Positions 26,089 to 37,482 of a DNA stretch of 64,000 nt are shown piece after piece. The notes under the pieces are model-generated. The model was not told the DNA's origin. It made no database searches and saw only the letters and a program-made list of their open reading frames with translations. The stretch's first letter is position 1. Every line of letters starts with the position of its first letter. This stretch comes from Lethocerus indicus (lineage: Eukaryota; Arthropoda; Insecta; Hemiptera; Belostomatidae), in the NCBI GenBank assembly GCA_019843655.1, contig JACDQD010000006.1, positions 19,238,246-19,302,245 on the forward strand. The letters are read 5' to 3'. Both the position numbers and the translations under genes were made by a program.

Positions 26089-26131
<43 letters not shown>
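26089..26131. repeat. Compound (TG)n(TA)n microsatellite
   Basis: About seven TG units run directly into about fourteen TA units. Confidence 0.93.
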
Positions 26132-26133
<2 letters not shown>

Positions 26134-29100
26134 ATTATACAAGCCTTTTTTAATCCAGTTCAATGCCCCAATAACTGGTATCATTTTATTATAAACACCT
26201 AATGTCAAACACAGCCATTGAATTTTAATTACTTTACAAATTTCCAAAATAGTATAATTTTTGCAATCCGGAAGAGATTTAATCCGGATAAGAATCGCAA
26301 TATTTGAAATGTTATTACTACCCACTAAATACATTATATATATATTTACTATAGATATTAGTATGTATAATATAAAAGGTGAAATTATTTTTATGTTTTC
26401 GTTTTGAATATTTTTGGACGATTGGTAAATCATGTCTTGTGGATTTTTAATACAGGAATTTTATAATTATGTATTAATGGCGGATGATTGTTTTCGTATA
26501 AACTGACCCATTCTGAAAATTACCTTTTATTTTTCGACAGTGGCCTAAAAATAATAGTGAACTAAACCCCCTTGTAGATTTTTCGGGGATTTTTTAAAAA
26601 TTTTTCGTTAACTCGCGACCAGTGGAGCTGGGATTGGAATCTCCGGTAAATAATGGGTGTTGGAGCGCTGAGCTAACAATTCAGGGGGGGGAGAAAGAGG
26701 GAGATAGGCTCGGGCAAAAACCGCTAGTCGTTAAAACTTGGCCGGCTAGAGAGGGGAAAAATGATAAATGCTCGGCTGGGCATGGCCGGGTAGGGCTCCG
26801 CTCGGGGAGGTAACACCAACCGGTCGCCGCCCTCGTCCACCCCGATGAACTTTTGATAACGCTCGTACTGCCTCTGTGAAATTCCCACAGCGAAAAGCCT
26901 CACAGTCCTTGGTTTAAAATGTCCCAATGTAGTTTTATCCATTTCTTCGAACATAAAAATAATCAATTTGCATTCAGAGTACTGCCCGACATGGTTTCTA
27001 GAATTGCGGAATTTCCTGTTACTTTCGGTGGGTGATTTCTTTCATCTAGTGAAAAGAACTTAGGGTACTTGTCCGCGGTGGAGTAATATCATTTTTGCGT
27101 ATCCACTCGTTGATTTTTTTATATACTTTACTACACTATATGTTTGCGAATTCTTTTTATGTAAACCTATATTGTTAACCAGACAGTTTAATGAAATAGT
27201 TTCAATGTGATAACGCCTCAGTTTTCCCTCTAAATTCGAACCTGAGACTCTCTTAAAACGGAATAATTGTGGTTTTAAAATATTCATATCGATCGTTCAG
27301 TAAATGTGCTGAACTGTGAGAATTTACACGTTTAATTAACAGAAAACAAGACAAAAATGAAATGATATTTCTTATTAAATTCGTCAATCTTTGTTCTATT
27401 AATCGTACGTTTAGTTAAATGCGGAGCGTTAATTTAAATTATAGTTTAAAAATATCGTTATAAGTAATGACTGTGACGAGAATACATTCATAGATGTATT
27501 TTTACATCTTTCAAAATTCATTTTTTTATGAAATTTTCAATTAATGGTATGGTTTCTTTGATTATTTAACTATGGCATGCTGTATAGAAATAGCTCAGAA
27601 TAATTCATCCGATGAATGTACTATTTTTTAATTCTACCGGATGGTTTAGTGGATAAATATAGCTATGCACAGAATACATTTATGTGACAGGATAACGGGG
27701 TACTTGAATAAATTTCTCTTCATTTGGGAACCCAACTTCATTTTACTTACCAAACATAACCAACAATATAACTGTTATATAACTATATACAATAAATTTA
27801 GAGCCGGGTAATTGGGAGAAGTTGGCGGGACTCGGAGGGAGAAGTTCGGTTTGGGGTTGGGATGACTTCTAGAACTACTTAATCTCTGTATTTCCATTCA
27901 AAGTACAAGAATATACATGTCCAAGGAGAAAAACGTATAGCCTACCAAATTATGGGAAATACTGCTGATGACTCGCGTCCTTGCGATTTATGACACTAAA
28001 ATTTATTCATCCTCACATTTGAATATGTCTAATCATTCTGTTAGTATTACACTAGACACAAATACAATTTCCATAATCCACGTGTTCATTCGTACTGTGA
28101 GCAATACTTTGATTAGACAACTTTCATTAATGAACGAACGAGAAGGACACGAGCCAATGTTGGGTTGCGCCAGTCACTGGCGAGGACATCATCTATGAAT
28201 ATCGCTCCATTATATATACATACCAATATATTATTGAATATCATTGTTTAATCATTCTGTCGCGATAAAATCTATTATTTACAGAATAAATTTGCCCACA
28301 AACACGGGAACTCACTTGCTCACTGATCAAGAATCACGTCGTAGTTATAAAGTAAGCGTGAAATCCCGAACACGAAATAATCGAGTGCACGATTTTTCCG
28401 TGTGCATTAGTTTCCGTGTAGTGGGCGGTGCTCAACCAGATCTCGTCGTAAGATATTAATATAATAAATACACATAGATATATATTTCCTCCTTTTTTAG
28501 CTCGATCATCGGCCACTCCTCGCGTTTAGACAAAATCGTTCCTCGACTCCGATTATACATTAATTTACGGGTATAAAATAAATTAATTTAAAAACAAATC
28601 GCATATAATATACAGTTATATAGCTTAAGAACACCTCGCAATATGTACAGACAATCCATCGGGTCTCGCTATAAACATTTGTTACGAATTTGAGCATTGA
28701 CACAGGTCAAACAGCAGGGGCCCACTAGTACCCTGATTATTCAAAAATTCCATCCTTCGGTCGATTGAAAATCGTCAATACGTCACTTTCTCTCATTGTC
28801 CAATTATAAATCTTCATTCTCACCGTAAACATTATAACGACTAGGCTAACGACATAAAACGAATAAAGGATATATCAATTCCAAAAGGGGAACACAGCTC
28901 CTTCTCATCCGGTGCCGATATATAAGAATATAAAGTATACATTCAGTGCGGCACCTCGGAGCCCGAGCACGTAAAACGGAATAAAAACACGATACACGAT
29001 AACGGTAACACATCGCGACGACATTTCTTTCCTCTGGGCGGCGTGAAAATATCGGTCGCAGGACGTAGTCGCCTCGGCGACAGCGCCTAAAACACACAGA

Positions 29101-29178
29101 TTAGACGAGAGTGTTGGGTGAGAGGGCGCTGTGGTGAGGCGGGCGGGCTGCGGGCTATGGGTGAGCCTTATGCGAGTG
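26132..29178. other. Downstream side of kek, noncoding
   Basis: Presumably includes the kek 3' untranslated region at its right end. The nearest minus-strand AATAAA I see is at 28002..28007, about 1.2 kb beyond the stop, and an ATTAAA at 28247..28252. Either could be chance. Otherwise AT-rich with a GC-richer patch at 26600-26860. Confidence 0.45.
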
Positions 29179-31389
29179 TCACATGTCCGCGGGGTCACCG
29201 CCGTAGCCCTCGTCGGGGCTCTCGGCAGGGGCGGGCAGGGGCCCGGGCCCGGGGGCCGCTACTTGCTGGGGCACGCGCTGCTCCTCGGCGGCCGAGGGCG
29301 AGGAAGCCTCGGCCCCCGCCCCCGCCACCGCCCCCGCCACACCACCGGCCTCCACCGTCTGAGCAGCGACGCTCTGCGTGGGCGGGTTGCGGAGGGAGTC
29401 GAGCGCGGACTCGGGCCACTGGGCGGCGGCGTCCTTGCCCGCGTCTCCCGGCCCGCTCCTGTACGGGGCCGGAGGAGAGATATCGCACGGGTAAGTGGCC
29501 ACGCACGGGTAGCCTTCCGCCGTATATCGGACGTCTCCCGGACTCGTGTACTGCTCGTACGAGAGGAATTCGGCTTCTCTACAGAAACGGGCGGCCGGGT
29601 TAGCCGCCGAATGGCGCGGCTTGTGCGGCAAGGTCCGGTAGAACGCGGTCGGAGGGAGGACGATCGGAGGAGACGGATAGTGATGGGCGGCCGTCCCCGG
29701 GGCCAGCTTCGGCAGTCCGAAATCAAGAGGGTAGCCGTCGGGTCCTATAAACTTTCCGGGGGATAGGTGCACGTCCGCGGTCAAGTGTTTCGGAAACAGA
29801 TCTCTGGTACCCCTGGGCAGTGTGCCCCCGGGGCCCAACCATCCGGCCTCTTTGCCCATCTCCCCGCTACCGTCTTCTTTGCCGGGTCTCCATTCCTTAC
29901 TTCCCGTATCGTTAATCAGGTCGGGGTTCTGTTCGGGGAATGTTAGCGATGTCGGTGTTCCCGCGTAGGTTAGAGTTCCGGGTACGGCGTGCACTCCGGC
30001 GCCCGTCGAATAGACCATCATCTCTTGAGCGTGTTCCACGATCAGAGTGCCGTTCGCTTTCGGAAGCTGAACCGATGTCGGGCCGATACGAGTGATGGTT
30101 TCCGTCTCTCTCGGTGCTGCTACTTTGTCCGATTGCTGCTGGTTTTGCAGAGCCGCGACTTTACTCCTGTCCTTCTTCCTCCTCCTCCTCCTCTGCCGCC
30201 TGCACTGTACGAAGCAGAGAGCCACGCATATAACGAGCACGACTCCTATAACGGACACGGCCGCCGATACGGTAACTACGTACTCGTAGGGGAATACGGC
30301 CAACCCTATCACGGGTTCCTCTTTTAGGATTATCCTTATCGTGTAGTTGGAGTGCATCTTTCCGGCTTGATTTTCGGCGACGCAAACGAACGTGCCGTTG
30401 TCGTCAACGTTGGTGTTGAAAATAAAGAGTTCCGAGGTTTTCTCTATGGTGCCTTCCTCCACGAAATAATAGAGGTGTAGGCCCGGAGCTATCATCGAAT
30501 CGTTCTGTAGAACGTTTCCTTGAAACCACCAAGAGACTTTGGCTTCGGGAATGGCCGTGACGCGGCAGAGAAGCGAGACGTTTTTGCCCTCGGCTATTTC
30601 CAAATAGAGCGTGGTAGGGGTTATGTCCGGCATGCAAGCCAAATCGTCCACGGCTACATTTCGTATTAAAGTGCCCTTGAGTCGGGAGGGCGAGTTGCAG
30701 ACGGGCTCTATCGTGTGGGGCACGTTGTAGGCTATCAGCCAGGCTCTCATGTCCAGAAGCCGGCAGTCGCACGTCCAAGGGTTGTGATGGAGGTCGATAC
30801 CGTGCAAATTATCCGGCAGAATCCTGTTTCCTTGTATGTAGTTCAGCTTGTTGTTGTCTAGTTTTAACCACTCCAAATTGTTGAGACCGATGAAGGCTCC
30901 GTCTTCGACCGTATCGAGTTCGCAGTGGCTCATTTCCAAGTTGGTAAGAAAGGAAAGCGGCTGGAAAGACGACGACCTCACGTATTTAATAGGATTTCCG
31001 CTAAGGAAAAGTCTCATGAGAGACGGATAATCGTAGAATGTCTCGGTCGGAACGTTTACTAGCGAATTGTCGCTGAGGTCCAGTTCTACCAAATTGGTTA
31101 GCCCTTTGAAAGCCCGGTCTTCGATGTGTTTGATCCGACATCTGGACATGAAAATTTTCTGCAGATTGATGAGTCCCATTTTCTGGAACCTCTCTTTGAG
31201 CAAGCGGTTGAGGTTGTTGCCGGCGAAGTCGAGTACTTGAGTGCCCGGGTCCATGCCCTGGGGTATGGTGATGAGGCTCTTGTTAATGCACTCGACGGTC
31301 TGCTTGCCTCCCTTCCACTTGCAGACGCAGGACGAGGGGCAGGACCAGGCGTGGACCAGCCCCAGCAGGAAGATCACCACCAGCATCAT
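29179..31389 (-). CDS. kek: Kekkon-family LRR-Ig transmembrane protein, complete and intronless
   Basis: This encodes a single-pass cell-surface protein of 736 residues. The frame stays open upstream to 31458, but only through a TTG after a stop. The first ATG is at 31387..31389, with a second directly after it, and both lead into a good signal peptide (residues 1-16, MMLVVIFLLGLVHAWS). In order come an LRRNT cysteine cluster (C17, C21, C23, C34), about six leucine-rich repeats (roughly 50-200), an LRRCT (NPWTCDC, C207 and C209, then C231 and C252) and an Ig domain (C275, W287, C336, with DDNGTFVC). A membrane helix spans about 371-394, followed by a very basic stop-transfer run (397-409) and a cytoplasmic tail of about 330 residues. 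N-glycosylation sequons lie at 36, 270, 296, 331 and 348. The tail holds IGPDGYPLDFGLPK and an Ala/Gly-rich stretch, and ends SPDEGYGGDPADM. In Drosophila, Kek1 restrains EGF receptor signalling and Kek5 modulates BMP signalling. I infer a similar signalling role. The paralogue is not settled; kek5-like is my best guess. Confidence 0.95.
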   Translation of the reverse strand: MMLVVIFLLGLVHAWSCPSSCVCKWKGGKQTVECINKSLITIPQGMDPGTQVLDFAGNNLNRLLKERFQKMGLINLQKIFMSRCRIKHIEDRAFKGLTNLVELDLSDNSLVNVPTETFYDYPSLMRLFLSGNPIKYVRSSSFQPLSFLTNLEMSHCELDTVEDGAFIGLNNLEWLKLDNNKLNYIQGNRILPDNLHGIDLHHNPWTCDCRLLDMRAWLIAYNVPHTIEPVCNSPSRLKGTLIRNVAVDDLACMPDITPTTLYLEIAEGKNVSLLCRVTAIPEAKVSWWFQGNVLQNDSMIAPGLHLYYFVEEGTIEKTSELFIFNTNVDDNGTFVCVAENQAGKMHSNYTIRIILKEEPVIGLAVFPYEYVVTVSAAVSVIGVVLVICVALCFVQCRRQRRRRRKKDRSKVAALQNQQQSDKVAAPRETETITRIGPTSVQLPKANGTLIVEHAQEMMVYSTGAGVHAVPGTLTYAGTPTSLTFPEQNPDLINDTGSKEWRPGKEDGSGEMGKEAGWLGPGGTLPRGTRDLFPKHLTADVHLSPGKFIGPDGYPLDFGLPKLAPGTAAHHYPSPPIVLPPTAFYRTLPHKPRHSAANPAARFCREAEFLSYEQYTSPGDVRYTAEGYPCVATYPCDISPPAPYRSGPGDAGKDAAAQWPESALDSLRNPPTQSVAAQTVEAGGVAGAVAGAGAEASSPSAAEEQRVPQQVAAPGPGPLPAPAESPDEGYGGDPADM

Positions 31390-31411
31390 CTCGCTACCGA
31401 TCGCATTCGCC

Positions 31412-31429
31412 TTACATTCCCTCGTACAT
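31412..31429 (-). other. Possible 5-codon upstream ORF in the kek leader
   Basis: On the minus strand an ATG at 31427..31429 opens the frame M-Y-E-G-M and stops at TAA (31412..31414), 22 bases before the kek ATG. It would matter only if the transcript includes this stretch. No convincing splice acceptor with a pyrimidine tract is visible just upstream, so the leader structure is unknown. The frame differs from the one that continues into the gene. Confidence 0.3.
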
Positions 31430-32688
31430 TTCACCCACCACCTCCTCGCCTCTTCCAATCAATAATTCCAGTTTCTGTTTTTCTGCATTCATTGTAGACA
31501 TACCACTTATTAAGTGTACATATCACATTTGTTTATTTTAAACTACTAATGAAGTCAGCACGCTCTAACAATTTATCTCCAACTTCGATTTCGCCTCGAT
31601 CCCTGAGTAATCCTTGTACCCTGAAAAACAAGAACAGGGAGTATTAGGACAATTATATAAAAATCCTGTTACGACGGCTACTGTTGATAAATTTACAGCT
31701 CGTAATAATATCGATTGTATTACTGAATATAGACCACGAATTATGTTACTTTATGTAATACTGCATAGTGCAATGCCTGTTTTATCACGTAAACTGTGTA
31801 CACACTATTACATTTAAATATTAAAAGTGTAATATTATTTCTAAGTGATTTGAGTCACATGTTTACAAAATATTCAACATTAAAATAAATAGATTATGCG
31901 GAATATAGATGTGAAATGGATATTTAATGAATTTTCGACCGGTATTAATTTATTATTTCGGTAATAAATGAAGACTCTAAAGTGTAGTAATGTGAGATAA
32001 AATACCAACACCGCTGCCACAAGTAAATCAGGAAGGAGATCTCTATTAATATTTATTGGATCCTAAATGGAATATTAAAGCAATAAGACTAATAGGTATC
32101 GGGAAAAGGACACTATAATATAATTAAATTGTGCCCTTCGAGCTTCCAATTAGAGAATGAAAACAAATACAGTTCAAATCCTTCCGGCAATGGTAGATAA
32201 CTGAGAAACAAATAACTTTGAATTTATTAAATTAGGAATACGTGAAATTAGGAAAACTTTTGAAGCTGGTATAATGAGCAACGGAAACCAATGTAACTAA
32301 AGATAAAAAAAGTGGAGACGCAAGGTCATATCGTCATCGATTTTTTTGTATCTAACCAGCAATAATGTATTGGATGGAATAACTTCACTGTGAATTAAGA
32401 TGTCAAATAGTATTGTGTACAATTATCGAATTCTTGAATATATTTATAAATTTTATTATTTATATAATATATTATAACGATTATAAAACACTTCATGTCT
32501 ATGAATGGAGGGATAAATGTCGTAAACAAATAAGAAATATGTAATAATAAATAATAAATATGTCTCCGAAATCCGGTGTATTTCTATTGGTGAATGAGGC
32601 GTCAGTGGTAAAAATCCAATGGCGGGATTGAAGTCGGATTTTGTGGAGTGGGGCTGATAGAGAAGTAGGAAGGGACTGTCGGTAGATG

Positions 32689-32696
32689 TATAAAAG
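32689..32696 (+). promoter_or_regulatory. TATA-box-like sequence, plus strand
   Basis: TATAAAAG followed by GGG, with a TCAG centred at 32722, about 33 bases downstream, where an arthropod initiator would sit. It points away from kek, and no plus-strand gene is visible beyond it. No downstream promoter element matches. Such 8-mers also occur by chance in AT-rich DNA. Confidence 0.22.
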
Positions 32697-33546
32697 GGCT
32701 CCGAGTCAATATTTAACCGTCAGGGGATGCGGACGCCCCCGTAGAATTGGAGCCCCGGGCACCAGGCATCAATCACTAACAACCCTCCCGCCGCTCCCGA
32801 GGGATCCCCGCCCCAAAATCTGGCAAAAGCCCCCCCGTTCACTCCCGGCCTACCGATAATCAGCAGCACAGTCAGACACCGGTTTCACTTACCCGCACAT
32901 CTTCCCTCTGCTCCCCTAATATAATTATCGGTAAAAAGAGCGGGGTGTTACCGAAAGGCCTACTGAACCCAAGGAGACGCGGTAGACATGGTTGGCGTCT
33001 AGTTGGATCAGACTTTGACGTTCATTCTTTGGTTCCATGAGGTTCGCATCCGTTTCCGCTCTGTGCCGGTATGCAGAGTGGTGACAGAATATCTACCTCG
33101 GGATTTACAATTAGGAACGAAAGAGAGAATGAGAGTAGTGTGTTAGGGTTCACTGTGAAATTGACCAATCCACTATTTAGCCCTAGGTAAATACCGACTA
33201 ACACTTTAATCCAATTTGTATCCATTCTTCGTCGGCTGTCACCTGGGTTGCTTTTTCAGTTTCAGAAAGAATAAATCTACCTATCCCGTTCTTAGAGTGT
33301 CTCGAGTTGGCGCCCGTCCCACCTGTATAATCGCCTATCCCCAACCCACCGACGATTTTAATTCTCTTATCCTTCGGAGCTCCACGAACCCTCTACCCTC
33401 GCTGCAGAATTTAGCCCGGTAACTAGAGGGGATGCTGCTGTCCCACCTTTCCATTCTCCCTTCTTTTAATTTATTTTTTTGCCATTTTCCTCGTTCTATG
33501 ACTGGGAACTCCCCCCTACCGCCGGAATTGGTTGGAGTGTGAAGCT

Positions 33547-33570
33547 ATTGTAAAACTTTTAATAGCTCTC
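33547..33570. repeat. 24-bp element, copy 1 of 2
   Basis: Begins ATTGTAAAAC and ends TTTTAATAGCTCTC. It matches 34200..34223 at 23 of 24 bases in the same orientation. The flanking sequence does not extend the match clearly. Confidence 0.6.
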
Positions 33571-34199
33571 GTTCTCCCCTGCCTGGAATATGAAAATTCT
33601 TTGGTCGGGGGTGGTTGCTGGGGTTGGCGAAGCACTTCTTTTTTGTTCTTGATTATCGGAAGAAGCCAACGCCGCCTTACACGGGTTGGCCTTTCTATCT
33701 GTTCATGAAATTGCATTGATGAAGAGCATTTTTATTAATCTCTTTTCGTATGCATAATTGTGACTTGTATTTAAATCTTGCCACTGCAGGAATTAAATCT
33801 ATATTCCTAGTTGATCTACTGTTACTGTAGGCCAATTAAAATTGTTTATGTGTTGTAATAGACCTAAGCACGAAATATAGATTCAGCACTAATTGCAGTA
33901 AGTTATTTCTAATTTTTTTGTTTCATCGTCAAAAACAGTAAAATAATAATTCTGATAAAAGCAGAATAAAAACTTGTTAAACATAATCATTGAAGTAAAG
34001 TAATCGAAAAATAAGATTAAAATCAGAAAGAATAAACTCCGAACTTTGATATTCGCCAGTGTTCAAAATTAATCGTGCCCTGAAATGTTATCACCCCTTC
34101 CGCGAGATTGATGAGCGCAGTGGGAATATTCGTGCTCCCCTGTGCCAGATTAATTTCAAAAACTTCAATTCTTCTTCCCGAATCTCTATTGCTGTGAGA

Positions 34200-34223
34200 A
34201 TTGTAAAAGTTTTAATAGCTCTC
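34200..34223. repeat. 24-bp element, copy 2 of 2
   Basis: Second copy of the 24-mer at 33547, differing at one base (AAAAG for AAAAC). Both lie on the upstream side of kek, about 2.2 and 2.8 kb from its ATG. Confidence 0.6.
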
Positions 34224-34494
34224 CCAGGAGAAGTGTGTAAATCTGCGATGGTGACTTTGGGTCTTTCGGCGAAATCGTGGGACCGGAGATAGGGCAAAAA
34301 CAGGACTTTTAAACGAGATCCACTCATACTACCGGTTATATCTTCCAACAGAAATTACTTGTGTCATAGGAATTAAATCCGCATCGACATATTTTAAATA
34401 ATAATTGATAAAATACGCGTAACGGATTATAGTGAATATATAATTAAGCGAAACCTTTTTGGCAACCGAATATTCGAAATTCCTGTAAGGCAAC

Positions 34495-34850
34495 TAACTT
34501 GGATATGGGGCGGGAGGGTCCCGAGGGGCCGGAGGCCACCATTAGCGGTCGAATTTAGTGGGATTACATGGTGAGGAGAGTGGAGATGGAGTGGGCCGCA
34601 AACCGGCTACGCTCCGGAGGCCGCCGTCACTGTTAAGTTTAAATCCGCGATTGATTCCCCATTAAACTGGCACCTCGGCCAGGGCCACTAATCTAGGCCG
34701 CTAATGGCCCTCGACCACGCCGCTCGGCCTACTCACGATGACTCCCTCATTAACTCATAATTCCTCTACCCCGCCCATACTAACTGGCCGGTGCACACCT
34801 CATTCACTAATTACGTTCACGGCCGCCATTATTCAGTATCCTAACACGAT
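34495..34850. promoter_or_regulatory. GC-rich island with TAAT-type sites, candidate cis-regulatory block
   Basis: A clearly GC-richer stretch in AT-rich surroundings, about 3.1 kb upstream of the kek ATG. It contains several short motifs of the homeodomain kind (CATTAGCGG, CCATTAAAC, ACTAATC, GCTAATGG, CATTAACTCATAATT) spaced among GGCC-rich sequence. No open frame of note. The enhancer reading is inference from composition and position only. Confidence 0.3.
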
Positions 34851-37074
34851 CCGATTGTAAAATTATATATTTACCCGACGGTGCTCGCTAGCCCCAATAA
34901 ATTATATCGACAAATATTTTTAGTATGAGATAATATTACCGAACAATAATGTATCAGTATAAAATTTAAGATTGAAAACGTTTTTAACGCGAACGTTTGC
35001 GACGTTTTTCTGATCAGAAGGTCAGTGTTCAAATTGAAATCAATGCTTTAACAAATAATTTTTAAATCTACATATCCGTGTTTTGAACCCGCAAATGAAA
35101 ATTTGAATGATGAACCCTTCAGAAATCACTCAGAACATCATCAAACGAGGTTTATATAACTACCTATTGGACTTTGTGTTATCGGGTTGGAACAGAAATC
35201 TGTTCCATTAAATGGTATAAGTTAACACGAATTTATCACCTTTAAATGAGTTAAAAAAGTGAGGGGAAGTCTATTTTCGATACAAAAGCGACAAAGGATA
35301 AAAAACGGATTTGGGACAATGGTCCGGATCACGGGTCTAATTACAGTTCTTTTTTTTGTTGAGCCCCGAAGGAATCGTATCATTAATCTCCCTTTTCTAC
35401 AACTGGGGATTTATTCAACTTTAATTTTACGAATGAAAATAGGTTTTGATTCTTAGTTCGGTTGAAGAAAAAAAAGGAGAAAAGAAAGGTCGGAACTGAG
35501 TTAATCCAGAATATAAAATGGAGGGACAAAGGGCGAAGGAGGAAGAGAAAAGGGTGGGGAAACCGTGTCCCAAAAGATAACTTTAGTTCCGAATAACAGA
35601 GTTCAACGACATTCTTCAATCAATTGTAGACATACCCTTTTTCGCAGGAAAGTGAATTAAGGGAGCTCGCCATTGTTCATTTTCTTTTATTGAAGTTCCA
35701 AAGGCAGGTCTCTGTTCGAATACACGATTAACAAAAGTGGGACAATAATTATTATTCGTCGATTTGACACTGATCACCCTTGTTTTGAACGATTCATCAC
35801 ATTTCCTTGACACCTCTAAGAAGTAGTTAAAATTAAAAAATTCAGTTCAGTTCAACTCGCCCATTATTATCACGGACTATGATGCGATATCGACAAAGAT
35901 ATAACTCCACCATCCGGAGCTGCGAATTGGTCCCGTAAAGTTGGGGTGAACTCAGGCCGAAAAGCGGGAATGAAGGAAATGATGGAAGGGGGCTAAGGCG
36001 GAAGGGACCTGATAAAGGGCGAGTGTATAAGGCATGCAACCGCATGGGAATAATGACCGTGGCGGGGGAAAGAAGCCCATAAACCATTGGAAGATGAACG
36101 TGGACTTCTTTGGACCATTAAAAAAGAAGAATCTCTCTCTCTCTCTCTCTCTCTCTCTTTATTTTGAAATTTGTCACATAATAATTTCCTACTGTCACAA
36201 TAGAGCCCTCGTTTAGTGATAATTAATTTTATCGATTACGGCAACTCGAATTTCGTAGAATTGATGGAATTGAGCACATTTTCTGAACGCATCGATATTA
36301 TTAATAGCATGAAACAGTCTTAATAAATCGTGCTTCGCATTACTTGAACAGGTTTGAAACTTTGAAGAGTGTTCAAGGCCGTATCATTAAAGGAGGAGAA
36401 AATTCAGAGTGGATGAAACGGATTGTAATGCAGAAATTTATGAGTAATAATTAATGAAAAACTCTTGGAATGATAAATGAAACGCTTCTTTTTACAAATT
36501 ACATAAACGCTTTCGTTGCCGAGATAATATCTGAAACGCGATAATCGCTCTCGGTTTGTTGAACACGGCGTTGGATACCGCTTTATGTCGCAGTGGGTTG
36601 GGTGGGCCCCACGGAAACAACCCCAACCCCGCCCGCCAAATAAAAATTGCCTTTGAAAAGTTTTCAGGCAATGATAAAAAAAAACTATTTATCTGGGGTT
36701 TTAAATGACTTTACCCATTAACGTTCTGAAGTTAAAGCGGCGATAAACCCAGGGGAAAGAAAGTTTTGCATCGGAGGGAGGCTAGGAGCGTTTTGTTGAT
36801 AGTTCTTCTTCCTTCTTAAAATCCGGGTTGAAAAAAAAAATAAAACAAGGCTCTTCGTGATATATTTCAAGGTTAATGGGCCTCCCGACCATTTAATGTG
36901 GACTAATTGTCATAACAAATTAAGCCTCGGACGGCAATATGGAGCCTAATTAGCTTCTTGGCAGTGATTAAATGAAGGAAGGGCTGTCTGGATTCCAAAT
37001 AACCTAAACTAGCGAGGTTGCACTTTAGAACCAATTGGTTTTATACCAGAGCCCAACAAAATACTGTTTAATAG
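34851..37074. other. Noncoding stretch
   Basis: AT-rich with GC-richer patches near 35940-36100 and 36540-36640. No gene. Confidence 0.6.
36131..36159. repeat. (CT)n microsatellite
   Basis: About 14 CT units, uninterrupted. Confidence 0.92.
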
Positions 37075-37091
37075 TAAACTATTACGAAACT

Positions 37092-37471
37092 GTAGATTTC
37101 GTGTGTTTCTGTCTCCTCTCGGTGGTTTGGTCTTTTGCTAGACCGGATTCGGCAGCTCGCCATCTTCAGTAGCGGTGTTAGTCACTTTTGGCTGTTTTTT
37201 GGGTATCTTCACTGCACTGTCACTGTCACTTGTACTGTAAGGCGCTACATGTAAGGTGCTAATACTAAAATGTAAGACAGACCTTTGTTGCGGTCTAGTA
37301 TTAGGTGCGCCGTGCCATTGAAACAAGTAGCGGATTAAACTGATTACACTACGCTTTTCAATATGTTAAAAATAACTCAAATATATTATTACTGACCTTA
37401 GTCGACAGTACAAGTGACAGTGCAGTGAGGATATACAAAATAATCCAAAGTGCCAAAAGGTATTTTAAACT
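37092..37471 (+). repeat. Foldback repeat copy D, right arm mostly deleted, core inverted
   Basis: The left arm is complete (37092..about 37238). The core (about 37239..37405) is in the orientation opposite to copies C, E and F. The right arm keeps only its inner end (ACAGTACAAGTGACAGTG to GTGCCAAAAG) and jumps at about 37459 directly to the tail sequence GGTATTTTAAACT. The remaining tail fixes the orientation of the copy. A 17-bp direct repeat, TAAACTATTACGAAACT, lies on both sides (37075..37091 and 37466..37482). Its first six bases on the right also belong to the family tail, so the true duplication is 11-17 bp. Confidence 0.88.
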
Positions 37472-37482
37472 ATTACGAAACT

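Larger units (their letters stand above)
31390..34494. other. Immediate upstream side of kek
   Basis: Should contain the kek leader and possibly its promoter, but I can place neither. AT-rich to 32580, then GC-richer from 32600 to 33680, which holds the plus-strand TATA-like site at 32689 and the first copy of the duplicated 24-mer. Confidence 0.45.

Noticed and set aside
29131..29766. 211-codon plus-strand open frame, with a 161-codon neighbour at 29118
   Set aside because: Antisense shadows of the GC-rich kek coding region; low-complexity Gly/Arg/Pro content and no domain.
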